DNA of 64,000 nucleotides from Thioalkalivibrio sp. ALJT (GTDB lineage Bacteria; Pseudomonadota; Gammaproteobacteria; Ectothiorhodospirales; Ectothiorhodospiraceae). A program made the translations under genes and the position numbers. How positions within the stretch are numbered: the first letter of the stretch is position 1; the number at the start of each line of letters is the position of its first letter. Positions 1 to 7,879 of the stretch are shown here, in pieces. The notes under the pieces were generated by a model. That model did no database searches and had not been told where the DNA came from. It was given only the letters and a program-made list of their open reading frames with translations. The stretch is taken from NCBI RefSeq assembly GCF_000381825.1, contig NZ_KB907123.1, positions 1 to 64,000 of the forward strand. The letters are read 5' to 3'.

Positions 1-273
1 CACAGCGGGCTCGGCGGCTACACCCCGGAGCAGGTCTTTACGGGACGCTTTGAGGCCATCCGTACGCAGCGACAGCAGGTGCTCGATGCCCAGTACCGCA
101 ATCACCCCGAGCGCTTCGTCAAAGGGGCACCCGTCGCCGCCCGACCGCCGGAGGTGGTGACCATCAACCCGGTGTCACCCGAAGAGGCGGATGCCGGCGA
201 GTCCATGGTCGTGAATTTCCCGACCATGGGCGCAGCCAGGGCGAGGACGGAAAATACATTATCCTCCGTGTGA
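1..273 (+). mobile_element. IS3-family transposase, C-terminal fragment (cut by window edge)
   Basis: Frame 1 is open from the first base to a stop at 271-273. It encodes the tail of an IS3-type (rve) transposase, recognisable by the stretch GLGGYTPEQVFTGR and the ending HPERFVKGAPVAARPP followed by INPVSPEE. The N-terminal part with the DDE residues lies outside the window. The fragment overlaps the 3' end of the opposite-strand gene at 102-848, so the element probably inserted into and truncated that gene. I cannot see a terminal inverted repeat or target duplication. Confidence 0.8.
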
Positions 274-848
274 GGCGTCCGAAACAGGTTGACAGGTTCC
301 GGGATCTTTTTAAAATCCTCGAGATATGTGCTACGTAGCTGTTTCGCGAATGCGTCCGTCATTCCCTCAGCATAGGCTTCAGAACGAAGCGATGTGTGAT
401 GATCGCCAACTACCTTAGAGAGGGCCTGCTGTACCTCGGCGGCTTCGATTTGGCCATTTGCTTCTAGAATCGGATGAAGTTCTTCAAAGAATTCATTTCG
501 AAGCATTTGGAAGTAACCTGTTACGTTACCCAACAACCATCGTTTTTTGGATTCAGGCGGAAAAAGCGCAGGATTGTCGTTCAGATATTCAAGGAACTCT
601 TCCGCGTATTTTTCCAGCGTCTCGTGAGTTGTCCCACCGAGATTCTTTCGATACGTCTTGATTAGAGTTTCCCAAGGAACGTCCATTAGATCGGCGTTTC
701 CGTACACCATCACGCCTACCGGAGCGACCTTCGAAAGAGAAAATAGCTTCAGAGCTGAGTTGTAAATTTTCTGGTCCCCGATAGTGACCGCGCTGTCTGC
801 CGCGAGTGCTATTGCCGAGGCATTTGCAATGGCTACTTCAGCTGTCAT
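102..848 (-). CDS. Proteasome-subunit-like (Ntn-hydrolase) protein, 3' end disrupted by IS3 remnant
   Basis: The N-terminus has the pattern of 20S proteasome/HslV-like proteins: AIALAADSAVTIG, then a run KLFSLSKVAPVGVMVYGNAD similar to the buried strands of that fold. Length is 248 residues, but about the last 55 codons lie opposite the transposase tail (1-273), so the native C-terminus is probably lost. A GGGGAG ribosome site precedes the ATG at 848. The gene is visibly AT-richer than the chromosome around it and follows directly behind an attC site (888-947), so it reads as an integron cassette gene. The substrate is unknown. Peptidase activity is inference from family resemblance; I do not see a certain catalytic Thr1. 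Confidence 0.6.
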   Translation of the reverse strand: MTAEVAIANASAIALAADSAVTIGDQKIYNSALKLFSLSKVAPVGVMVYGNADLMDVPWETLIKTYRKNLGGTTHETLEKYAEEFLEYLNDNPALFPPESKKRWLLGNVTGYFQMLRNEFFEELHPILEANGQIEAAEVQQALSKVVGDHHTSLRSEAYAEGMTDAFAKQLRSTYLEDFKKIPEPVNLFRTPHTEDNVFSVLALAAPMVGKFTTMDSPASASSGDTGLMVTTSGGRAATGAPLTKRSG

Positions 849-887
849 ATCTGGGCTCCCCGTTCTTGTGATCCGTTGTACTCTGAC

Positions 888-947
888 GCATAACGTTTGC
901 CATCAGTCGCGCGAGGTACGAGCGTCGACTGGATGGCCTTGTTGGCC
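888..947 (-). other. Integron attC recombination site
   Basis: On the minus strand the site starts with R'' GGCCAAC (947-941), overlapping the stop region of the 949-1815 gene, and ends with R' GTTATGC (894-888). Between them GCCATC (899-904) plus AGTCG (905-909) pairs with CGACT (926-930) plus GATGGC (932-937), with G931 left unpaired as an extrahelical base and a 16-nt terminal loop. This order of boxes, stem and one bulged base is the hallmark of folded attC sites. R'' is also the exact complement of GTTGGCC at 1838-1832, where the same cassette would begin. Confidence 0.8.
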
Positions 948-1837
948 ATCATTTGATATTTATTGCAACAAAGTCACGGATTCTCATGTAGTCCCCGGCG
1001 CTATCTTCCGTCACGCTACGGTCACTATCTATTGCAAACCCGGAGGGCACACCATTGAAAGTGCCCGAGATGCGGGCCGCATCAATGCGAATTAGCAACA
1101 TCCAAAGCATAGAACTCCCAGACGGGTCTAGCGGATAATGCGCGAAACAGGTTGCAGAGGTAATGTCCAAAGTCAATCCACTAAAACCAGTGCCAACTTT
1201 CTCCGCGAATGCACCGGCGGCTTTCCCTGATGACAAATCAACGGTAATTCGCGCCATCTTGGCCGGCTTCTCAAATACCGAATGTAGTGACGTTAGATAT
1301 TTGTTTACAAAAATTTCGGGCGGATTATCTGCAATAACGAGAAGATAACGGGCAGATGAGGTCTTTGGATTTTGCTTCCCTACTAACACCTCCGGCTCTG
1401 GCACCAGAACCACAAGCCTGAGCAAATCAGCCATCAATTCTGCAGAGTTGCTAGAGGCGCGCGTATCTTGTCCTGAATTAGTCTTCTTGTAGCACTTTAG
1501 GAATTTGGCCTCTACGTAGTTCCTGTAACGCCATCCGTAGTTAGCCAATAACTTTGTGCCTATTTTTGATCCCCCATAATCCAAGAAAATATCGCAGTGA
1601 CGATTATTCCCACCTGATGGCAATGGTACCTTTTGAGTCGAATAAGCGTGCTCCAATTGAATGCGCTGAATTGGGTCAAGAATGTTTTTCGCATGAAGTG
1701 CATTCAGAAGTGAAAATGAGAAACAGCTTACAGCATTCGCCTCTCGCCGCACTTTCTGAAAGCCAAACCCAGCTACCGACTCAGGCAATATTGAAAAAGC
1801 ACTTTCTACAAGCACGCACTACTCCTTGTCTGGCCAA
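894..1837 (-). mobile_element. Integron gene cassette (about 944 bp)
   Basis: The cassette is bounded by TTGGCC at 1837-1832 and by the G of GTTATGC at 894 on the minus strand. It contains one gene (949-1815) and its own attC. Base composition is clearly AT-richer than the flanking chromosome, and gene direction matches cassette direction. No integron integrase gene is present on either side in this window, so the array is a remnant or its integrase lies elsewhere. Confidence 0.7.
949..1815 (-). CDS. Hypothetical cassette protein with PD-(D/E)xK-like motif
   Basis: A 288-residue protein starts at GTG 1815 behind a good AAGGAG site. I do not recognise the family. Around residues 72-105 it shows CDIFLDYGG and, about 25 residues on, NYVEAKFLK. 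An Asp followed by a Glu-x-Lys at this distance is the core of PD-(D/E)xK nucleases such as restriction enzymes. The rest is mixed alpha/beta without membrane segments. As the cargo of an integron cassette a nuclease role would be plausible, but this is inference from a short motif. Confidence 0.5.
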   Translation of the reverse strand: MLVESAFSILPESVAGFGFQKVRREANAVSCFSFSLLNALHAKNILDPIQRIQLEHAYSTQKVPLPSGGNNRHCDIFLDYGGSKIGTKLLANYGWRYRNYVEAKFLKCYKKTNSGQDTRASSNSAELMADLLRLVVLVPEPEVLVGKQNPKTSSARYLLVIADNPPEIFVNKYLTSLHSVFEKPAKMARITVDLSSGKAAGAFAEKVGTGFSGLTLDITSATCFAHYPLDPSGSSMLWMLLIRIDAARISGTFNGVPSGFAIDSDRSVTEDSAGDYMRIRDFVAINIK

Positions 1838-1865
1838 CAGTAGATTAGACAGAATCTGTCATATT

Positions 1866-2165
1866 GGTGATATACAGATTCTGCATATCATCCCGGCGTT
1901 CTCCTCTCGGCGGCACACTACCATCGGTAAACCATGCTTTTATCATGGTAGTGGGCGTCGCGTCGAGCAGCGGGGCGCCTAACGCGCCGGGACGAGCACT
2001 TTTCGGCTCTTGTTCAGGTTCTTACAGCGGCTCACCAGGCCAAGATAGGGGAGACCGCAGGGGCCGACGTTAAAGGCGTGCAGGTGGACTGATTCGGGGC
2101 GAGACATGGGAAGCGGGGGCGCGGGCGCGACAGAGCGCGGTGCTATACAGAATCGGTATATCACC
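1866..2165. repeat. 300-bp region bounded by 25-bp inverted repeats (MITE-like)
   Basis: The plus-strand 25-mer at 1866-1890, beginning GGTGATATAC, recurs in inverted orientation at 2141-2165 with 22 of 25 identical bases. Each copy is itself close to the palindrome GATATACAGAATCTGTATATC. Inside lies a hairpin with 9-bp arms (1916-1924 and 1945-1953). No gene is supported between 1816 and 2281. The structure could be a small non-autonomous transposable element or a pair of operator sites. I see no target duplication. Confidence 0.45.
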
Positions 2166-2281
2166 GTTGTCGCAGTGTGGCGTGACGGGAGGAGCAACCA
2201 CGCGTGGCCGGACAAACGTGCTTCCGGCGGGAGCTGTGGCGGCGTTCCCTGGTACGATCCGACCAGGCTAAATGGAGAGCC

Positions 2282-2698
2282 GTGTTGGAAACGCTCATAA
2301 CAGCGAATCAGGCGGCGGTGGTCTGCGGGATTCTTGAGGACGCCCAGGGGCGGATCTTTCTGGCGCGTCGCGGGGTCGATCAGGCGCTGGCGGGGTATTG
2401 GGAATTTCCCGGGGGCAAGGCGGAGCCGGGTGAGAGCCTGGAGGCTGCGTTGTGTCGCGAATTCCGGGAAGAGCTGGCGATGGAGCTCCGGGTGGGGGAA
2501 GAAATCGGGCGCACGCCGATTCCGGGTCATGGGAGCCTTGAGTTGGTGGCGCTGCAGGCCTGGACGGAAGACGAGAGCCCGGTGCTGACGGTGCACGATC
2601 GCTGGTGCTGGGTGTCACCAGCCGAGGCGCGCGGGCTCGAGTTGGCGCCTGCGGACATCCCGTTGCTCGAAGCCTTTATTGCTGCACGGTCCGAATGA
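2282..2698 (+). CDS. MutT-like Nudix hydrolase
   Basis: Starting at GTG 2282 behind GGAG gives 138 residues, close to E. coli MutT (about 130). The Nudix box is complete: G45, E51, then R59-E60-F61-x-E63-E64-L65. Before it stands GYWEFPGGK, typical of 8-oxo-dGTP pyrophosphatases, and the C-terminus carries the substrate-side run [14 protein letters not shown]. The family hydrolyses oxidised or modified nucleoside triphosphates in the cytoplasm. The stop codon overlaps the start of the downstream helicase gene (ATGA), so the two are translationally coupled. A start at 2204 is possible but has no family support. Confidence 0.85.
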   Translation: MLETLITANQAAVVCGILEDAQGRIFLARRGVDQALAGYWEFPGGKAEPGESLEAALCREFREELAMELRVGEEIGRTPIPGHGSLELVALQAWTEDESPVLTVHDRWCWVSPAEARGLELAPADIPLLEAFIAARSE

Positions 2699-5600
2699 GC
2701 CGGGATAACGCCGCCAAATCCCTGCCCGGGGGCGAATGGGTCGGCCTGCATGAACGGCTGGATACGCCGCGGGTACGGCAGGCGCTGGAAGCCCTGGGGC
2801 TGGAGGACCACGCCCGCTGGAGCCAGGGGCTGGAGGGCGACGACCTGGCGATGACTCTGGCAGCCGAACTGGCCCAGCGGCTGGCGGAGCGGGCGGGGGA
2901 GCTCCGCGAGAAGGGGCATGAGGACTGGACTCGGGCTGTGCAGATCTTGGCGGATGCGCTGGCGGCGGCCGAGCATCCGCTGTCGGGCATCGAGGAAGAC
3001 CTGCCGCAGCCGCCGTTTCGGCAGTTGTTGGAGGTGTGTTCCTCGGCTGCCGAACAGGTGGGGCAGCAGGAGACACCGCGGCCGGATATACCGTTGGCCC
3101 TGTCCAGCCTGCTCACGGGGTCCGATCGCACGCCGAGTCTGGTCACGCAGATCGAGAAGGAACTGGCCAGTGCGGAGCAGGCCGATTGGCTGGTGTCGTT
3201 CATCAAGTGGAGCGGGATTCGCGCTCTGCGCGAGACGCTGAAGCGCTTTACCGAGACGCCGACGGCGGATGGCTCGCCCAGGCTGCGGATCGCGACGACC
3301 TCGTACCTTGGGGCCACGGATCTGAAGGCGATCGAGTTTCTGCTGGGCCTGCCGAACACCGAGATTCGGGTTTCGTACGACACGCACCGCACGCGCCTAC
3401 ACGCCAAGGCCTACCTGTTCCATCGGAGCACGGGATTTGGCAGTGCCTACATCGGCTCGGCGAATGTCTCGCGCGTGGCGATGGATGAGGGGCTGGAGTG
3501 GACGGCCAAGGTCAGCGAATACGAGCTGCCGCACATGTGGCGCCAGATCGAGGCCTCGTTCGAGGCGCACTGGGCAGACCCGGCGGAGTTCGAACCGCTC
3601 ACCACGGATGACCTACCCCGCCTCCAACAGGCGCTGGAATCGGAATCCAGCGCAGGGCCAGCCGCGCAGAAAGACGCCACCACGTTCTTCGATCTGCGGC
3701 CGTATGCCTTCCAGCAGGAGATCCTGGAGGATATCCAGCGCGAGCGCCGTTCAGGGATCGACCGCCATCTGGTGATCGCCGCCACCGGGACCGGCAAGAC
3801 CATGATCGCCGCGTTCGACTATCGCCGGTTTGCACGCGAGCAGGCGGATAAGGGGCGCCCGTCGCTGCTGTTCATCGCCCACCGCGAGGAGATCCTGCGT
3901 CAGGCGATGGCCAGTTTCCGTCAGGTGCTGCAGGACAACGAGTTTGGCGACGTGCTGGTGGGCGGGGCACGCCCGAGTCAGGACCGCCATCTGTTCTGCA
4001 CGGTAGCGAGCTGGAATGCCCGAGACCTCGATCGCCTCGACCCGGCGCATTTCGATTACGTGGTGCTGGATGAGGCGCACCACAGTACCGCGGGGAGCTA
4101 CCAGCGCATCCTGGACCATGTGCGGCCCCAATGTCTGCTGGGCCTGACGGCGACCCCGGAGCGCACGGATGCCGACGACATCCGCCAGCACTTCGGCCAG
4201 CGTTACACCCACGAGATCCGCCTGCCGGACGCGATCGAACGGCGCCTGCTGGTGCCGTTCCATTACTTCGGCGTGGCCGACCACGAATCCGTGGACCTGA
4301 GGCGGGTGAGCTGGCAGCGCGGGGGCTATGACGCCCAGGAACTCGAAGGCGTGTTCACCGGTAACCAGGCGCGGGCCGACTGGGTATTGCGGCAGGCCCA
4401 TGAACATGCGACCGACCTGAGCTCGGTTCGGGGCCTGGGGTTTTGCATCAGCTGCGACCATGCGCGGTTCATGGCGGAGCATTTTTCGGCCAAGCAGGTG
4501 CCCAGCGCGGTACTGACCGGCGAGAGCCCGGACCACGAGCGGGAATCGGTGCAGCGCGACCTGCGCGAGGGGCGCATCCGCTTCATCTTTACCGTGGACC
4601 TCTACAACGAGGGCGTGGACCTGCCGGAGGTGGACACCCTGTTGCTGCTGCGCCCGACCGAGAGCCTGACGGTCTACCTGCAGCAGCTGGGTCGCGGGCT
4701 GCGGCTGCATGAAGGCAAGCCGCACCTCACGGTGCTGGATTTCGTGGCGCCGCAGGATCGGCGCTTTCGCTACGCCGCTCGGTTCCGGGCGCTCAGCGCG
4801 CGGCCGGAGAAGCGGGTGGATCACCAGATCCAAGAGGGCTTCCCCTGGCTACCCAGTGGCTGCCTGATCCACCTCGACCGGTTGGCCACCCAGCGGGTCC
4901 TCGACAACATCCGCGCGCAGATCAACCGCCAGCGACCGCAGATCGTGCGCGAGCTGAAGGGCTGTTTCCAGGAGGACATCGACGCCGCCAGCCTGCCCCA
5001 GATGCTGGACTGCCTGCATATGGACGATGCCGAAGACCTGCTGCGCAAGGATCTGCCGTCACGGCTGCGCGCGGACTGTGGCGGGGAGTCGGCCGAGGCG
5101 CTGCAGCCGTATGCCAACGGCCTCAAGCGTGGGCTGCAACGCCTGGTCCGCTGTGATGATCAACGGTTGCTGGAAACCCTGCAAAGCCATCTGGCGGAAT
5201 CCGCGGTGAACGTGGATGAGCTCAGCGAGGAAGAACGGCTCCGGCTGGCCCTGATCCACAGCACGCTATGGGGCAAGACGCGCCCGGGGAACGGCGACCT
5301 CTCGTCGGTGGACCGCTTCGTCCGCGAACAACGCCCGCTTTACCGGGATCTCCAGGAGGTCGCCGAATGGCGGCGCGAGCGCATGGTGCCGGCCAGCGGC
5401 ATCACCTTCCCGGACCAGACCGGGCCGCTGGAGCTGCATGCGTCCTACACCCGCGAGCAGATCCTGCTGGCGCTGGGGCTCGGGAGCCTGGAGAAGCCGA
5501 TTACTCAGCAGGAGGGTGTGCGGCATGTGCCGGAACGGCGAGTGGATGCGCTGTTCGTAACCCTGGAGAAATCCGAGCAGGAGTTCTCGCCCACCACCAT

Positions 5601-5895
5601 GTACGAGGACTATGCCCTCAACGAACGGCGGTTCCACTGGCAGTCCCAATCCGGCACCTCACCCACCTCGGAGACCGGGCAGCGCTACATCCACCACGAA
5701 CAGCTCGGCTACACCCCCATGCTGTTCATACGCCCGGCCAAGCGCGACGCCACCGGCCTGAGCCAGCCGTTCACCTTCTGCGGCCCCGTGCGCTACCAGC
5801 GCCATGAAGGCAGCAAGCCGATGAGCATCGTCTGGGAGCTGGATTACGAACTGCCCGCCCGCCTCCTGCACCTCGCCCGCCGCACGGTCCTGTAG
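2695..5895 (+). CDS. PLD-nuclease / superfamily 2 helicase / DUF3427 protein
   Basis: A 1066-residue protein starting at ATG 2695, four bases inside the Nudix gene. Order of parts: an N-terminal region without a recognised domain; a phospholipase D/HKD nuclease-like domain near residues 235-262 (LHAKAYLF then GSANVSR); a helicase core with Walker A AATGTGKT near 362-369, VLDEAHH near 457 and LTATPERTD; helicase C-terminal motifs with [14 protein letters not shown]; and a C-terminal DUF3427-type region. Such proteins are predicted to cleave and unwind nucleic acid, and they are often found in repair or conflict loci. The coupling to a Nudix enzyme suggests a joint role in handling damaged or modified nucleotides; this is inference. 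Confidence 0.8.
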   Translation: MSRDNAAKSLPGGEWVGLHERLDTPRVRQALEALGLEDHARWSQGLEGDDLAMTLAAELAQRLAERAGELREKGHEDWTRAVQILADALAAAEHPLSGIEEDLPQPPFRQLLEVCSSAAEQVGQQETPRPDIPLALSSLLTGSDRTPSLVTQIEKELASAEQADWLVSFIKWSGIRALRETLKRFTETPTADGSPRLRIATTSYLGATDLKAIEFLLGLPNTEIRVSYDTHRTRLHAKAYLFHRSTGFGSAYIGSANVSRVAMDEGLEWTAKVSEYELPHMWRQIEASFEAHWADPAEFEPLTTDDLPRLQQALESESSAGPAAQKDATTFFDLRPYAFQQEILEDIQRERRSGIDRHLVIAATGTGKTMIAAFDYRRFAREQADKGRPSLLFIAHREEILRQAMASFRQVLQDNEFGDVLVGGARPSQDRHLFCTVASWNARDLDRLDPAHFDYVVLDEAHHSTAGSYQRILDHVRPQCLLGLTATPERTDADDIRQHFGQRYTHEIRLPDAIERRLLVPFHYFGVADHESVDLRRVSWQRGGYDAQELEGVFTGNQARADWVLRQAHEHATDLSSVRGLGFCISCDHARFMAEHFSAKQVPSAVLTGESPDHERESVQRDLREGRIRFIFTVDLYNEGVDLPEVDTLLLLRPTESLTVYLQQLGRGLRLHEGKPHLTVLDFVAPQDRRFRYAARFRALSARPEKRVDHQIQEGFPWLPSGCLIHLDRLATQRVLDNIRAQINRQRPQIVRELKGCFQEDIDAASLPQMLDCLHMDDAEDLLRKDLPSRLRADCGGESAEALQPYANGLKRGLQRLVRCDDQRLLETLQSHLAESAVNVDELSEEERLRLALIHSTLWGKTRPGNGDLSSVDRFVREQRPLYRDLQEVAEWRRERMVPASGITFPDQTGPLELHASYTREQILLALGLGSLEKPITQQEGVRHVPERRVDALFVTLEKSEQEFSPTTMYEDYALNERRFHWQSQSGTSPTSETGQRYIHHEQLGYTPMLFIRPAKRDATGLSQPFTFCGPVRYQRHEGSKPMSIVWELDYELPARLLHLARRTVL

Positions 5896-5900
5896 CGCTC

Positions 5901-5930
5901 AGCGGCGGTTCAGGTGCCGACCGCTTTTTT
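5901..5930 (+). terminator. Rho-independent terminator after helicase gene
   Basis: AGCGGCGG (5901-5908) pairs with CCG-A-CCGCT (5917-5925), with one bulged A, and is followed by a run of Ts to 5930. It sits 6 bases after the helicase stop codon and faces the 3' end of the minus-strand nucleotidyltransferase gene. Confidence 0.6.
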
Positions 5931-5971
5931 CAGCTGATGGAAAGCCGGGCATTACTGTTCGGCCGCTTTGC

Positions 5972-6316
5972 TCAGAGGGCCTGTCCGTGGTCTTCGACGT
6001 CGCGGCGCAGTTCGTCGCTGGCCTCGGTCAGATCGACCAGATCGAAGGTGTAGAGCGTCCGCAGGTCCTCGATGCGGCCGCGCAGCCGGCCCCAGTCGCT
6101 GACGGAAACGTGCCGGGCCGGCACGATCGCCAGGTCGATGTCGGAGTTCCAGCGCGCCGTGCCACGCGGCCAGGAGCCGAACCAGATTACCCGGGCATCG
6201 TCGCCGAATTCCTCGCGCACGATGGCGGCGGCGTCATGCGCCAGCCCGGTCACTCGCTCGCGGGGCGACTGCGCCTTTTCGACCTTCGGGATGTTGGCGT
6301 AACCCGCGGTTTCCAT
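5972..6316 (-). CDS. Minimal (MNT-type) nucleotidyltransferase
   Basis: Starting at ATG 6316 gives 114 residues, the usual size of the minimal nucleotidyltransferase family. The active site is complete: GSWPRG (G47-S48), D59-x-D61 in NSDIDLAI, and a third acid D92 in FDLVD. An in-frame start at 6376 would add 20 residues that do not resemble the family. These proteins often act as antitoxins by AMPylating a HEPN-domain toxin, but no HEPN partner is visible on either side, so the gene is an orphan. It is divergent from the 6431 operon, with about 115 bases between them. Confidence 0.75.
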   Translation of the reverse strand: METAGYANIPKVEKAQSPRERVTGLAHDAAAIVREEFGDDARVIWFGSWPRGTARWNSDIDLAIVPARHVSVSDWGRLRGRIEDLRTLYTFDLVDLTEASDELRRDVEDHGQAL

Positions 6317-6385
6317 GCTCTGGCCGTCCCCTGAGTACAGGAGAACTATAGCATCCGGGGTTGCTGACAAACTCAACTGGCAGAG

Positions 6386-6405
6386 TGTAAAGTTCGATGT
6401 AAAGT
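6386..6405. promoter_or_regulatory. Direct repeat in divergent promoter region (operator-like)
   Basis: TGTAAAGT occurs at 6386-6393 and again at 6398-6405, twelve bases apart, in the 115-base gap between the minus-strand nucleotidyltransferase and the plus-strand 6431-8662 operon. The spacing is near one helical turn, so a dimeric regulator could bind both copies. The HTH protein at 7230-7865 is the nearest candidate. Function is inferred from position only. Confidence 0.35.
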
Positions 6406-6430
6406 GTCACCCCGCAAGAGGAACCATCCC

Positions 6431-7237
6431 ATGAGTCACCCGTCTGCCAGCATGCCGTTGTGCTATGCCCTGGCACAGGTGCGTTTCAATCCCGTTCCCG
6501 GAATGGCCGAGTACGTACCGCGGCTGCAGGACGCGTTGCGTCGCGAAGGGTGGCCCGAATTTGTGCCGCAGAAGTCTCAGAGCTTCGAGGTCAAGCAGGT
6601 CGAGGGACAGGAGCCCGCGGTTCGTTCTTTGGAGCGGGAACGCTGGGTATTCAGCAATGCGGAGGCCAGCGAAGGCTTCATCCTTCAGCCGGACAGCCTG
6701 GTCTTCCACACCACGGGTTACCGCGGTTTCAAGGAGTTACTAGGCTCCATGCTGCGGGGAATGGAACGGCTTCATGAGACGGTCGAGCTGCAGTTCATCA
6801 GCCGAGTCGGGCTGCGCTACCTGAACGTGGTCGACCCGGCATCAATGGGTGGCTCGGGGCTGGATGAGCTGGTTCCCGAGCGGCTGCTGGGTCTGTCGGC
6901 CTCGCAGGGTGCTGGCCTGCGGCACAGCTTTTCCGAGACGGTGTTCGAGCAGGATAAAACGACCGTGGTCAGCCGTGCTCTGGTGTCGCCGCGTGGCGTC
7001 GTATGGCCACCGGATCTCCAGCCGGTCATGCTGGAGGCGCAGGCGCGTTTCCGGATCCATGACCACACGGTGATCATGCTGGACAACGATGTCTACAGGG
7101 GCTTCCCGCAGCCACACATTCCGCTTGATAACCAGCGTCTGAGCGAGGTGCTGCGGGATGGCCACGACACGATCGGACAGATGTTCCGGGAAATGACCAC
7201 CGACAAGGCCCGGTCCATTTGGGGCGTTTATGAGTGA
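6431..7237 (+). CDS. TIGR04255 family protein
   Basis: A 268-residue soluble protein starting at ATG 6431 with AGAGGA upstream. The opening PLCYALAQVRFNPV, the central ISRVGLRYLN and the ending YRGFPQP...FREMTTDKARSIWG match the sporadically distributed TIGR04255 family, whose function is unknown. Its last codons overlap the start of the HTH gene at 7230 (ATGAGTGA), so translation is coupled. The patchy distribution of the family and its pairing with a regulator here fit an accessory stress or conflict system, but nothing in the sequence shows a catalytic site. Confidence 0.75.
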   Translation: MSHPSASMPLCYALAQVRFNPVPGMAEYVPRLQDALRREGWPEFVPQKSQSFEVKQVEGQEPAVRSLERERWVFSNAEASEGFILQPDSLVFHTTGYRGFKELLGSMLRGMERLHETVELQFISRVGLRYLNVVDPASMGGSGLDELVPERLLGLSASQGAGLRHSFSETVFEQDKTTVVSRALVSPRGVVWPPDLQPVMLEAQARFRIHDHTVIMLDNDVYRGFPQPHIPLDNQRLSEVLRDGHDTIGQMFREMTTDKARSIWGVYE

Positions 7238-7865
7238 GATAACGATGACCGAGTGCGAAGAGAAAACCGGTCCCGGGGTTTGGCGCACGGCGGCTCTCGC
7301 CGTTTCCATTACGGCCTTTTCTCCCTCGGGATATGCAATGCCGGGCACGGGCGGTGACGCCGATGCCCATTATCTGATCCACAAGGGCAACTGGGTCTAC
7401 GACGAGGCCATCGAGTGCTGGGCGCCGCAGGGAGTGGCCGACGCCATTGCGAACGAAGCGCCGGACGCTCCCCGGGTCCTCGCCGCGTTGCGCGAATCGC
7501 TGGGATTGTCGATCACCGACCTTGCTCGGGTATTCGATGTCTCGCGACCCACGATCTACGCCTGGATGAAAGGTGAAACCGAACCCCGCGCTGAGCTTTG
7601 GCCCCGCCTGCGGGAGATGGAACAACTGGCCAGCCTGGCACAGCAGTATTCGCTTTCCCGTCCGGCACGTCTGGTGCGCCGACCGGCTCTGGACGGAACC
7701 AGCCTGCTCGAACGGTTGCAGGCAGGACAGGAGATCGGTGAGGAGCACCTGCAGGCTCTGGCTGATCTTTCCCGTTACGAGGAGACACAGCGCGCAAAGC
7801 CCCGGGGTGGAGCAGCACGCCCTGCCGAGGATGTGGCAGCGGAATACGCTCGCCCGACCGGATAG
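7230..7865 (+). CDS. XRE-like helix-turn-helix regulator
   Basis: A 211-residue protein with a clear HTH at about residues 83-119: VLAALRESLGLSITDLARVF, then the recognition helix VSRPTIYAWMKG. Residues 18-40 are unusually hydrophobic for a regulator and resemble a signal peptide, which is odd. The C-terminal 40 residues are basic and Pro/Ala-rich. It overlaps the TIGR04255 gene by eight bases and is followed after 14 bases by the third gene. It is the likely regulator of this unit and may use the direct repeat at 6386-6405. Confidence 0.75.
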   Translation: MSEITMTECEEKTGPGVWRTAALAVSITAFSPSGYAMPGTGGDADAHYLIHKGNWVYDEAIECWAPQGVADAIANEAPDAPRVLAALRESLGLSITDLARVFDVSRPTIYAWMKGETEPRAELWPRLREMEQLASLAQQYSLSRPARLVRRPALDGTSLLERLQAGQEIGEEHLQALADLSRYEETQRAKPRGGAARPAEDVAAEYARPTG

Positions 7866-7879
7866 GGAGGTGAAAGGCA

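Noticed and set aside
1850-1885. CTG...CAG sequences near the cassette gene as a LexA box
   Set aside because: The spacing between CTG and CAG is 16 instead of the 10 bases of gammaproteobacterial LexA sites.
1978-1984. GTTAGGC on the minus strand, a perfect integron core box, as attI or another attC end
   Set aside because: A 7-mer alone is not significant, no pairing stem or integrase lies to its right, and it sits inside the inverted-repeat region; kept only as a remark.
1979-2596. Long minus-strand open frame opposite the Nudix gene
   Set aside because: It is antisense to a certain Nudix gene for most of its length, Arg/Pro-rich as expected for a shadow frame, and has no recognisable domain.
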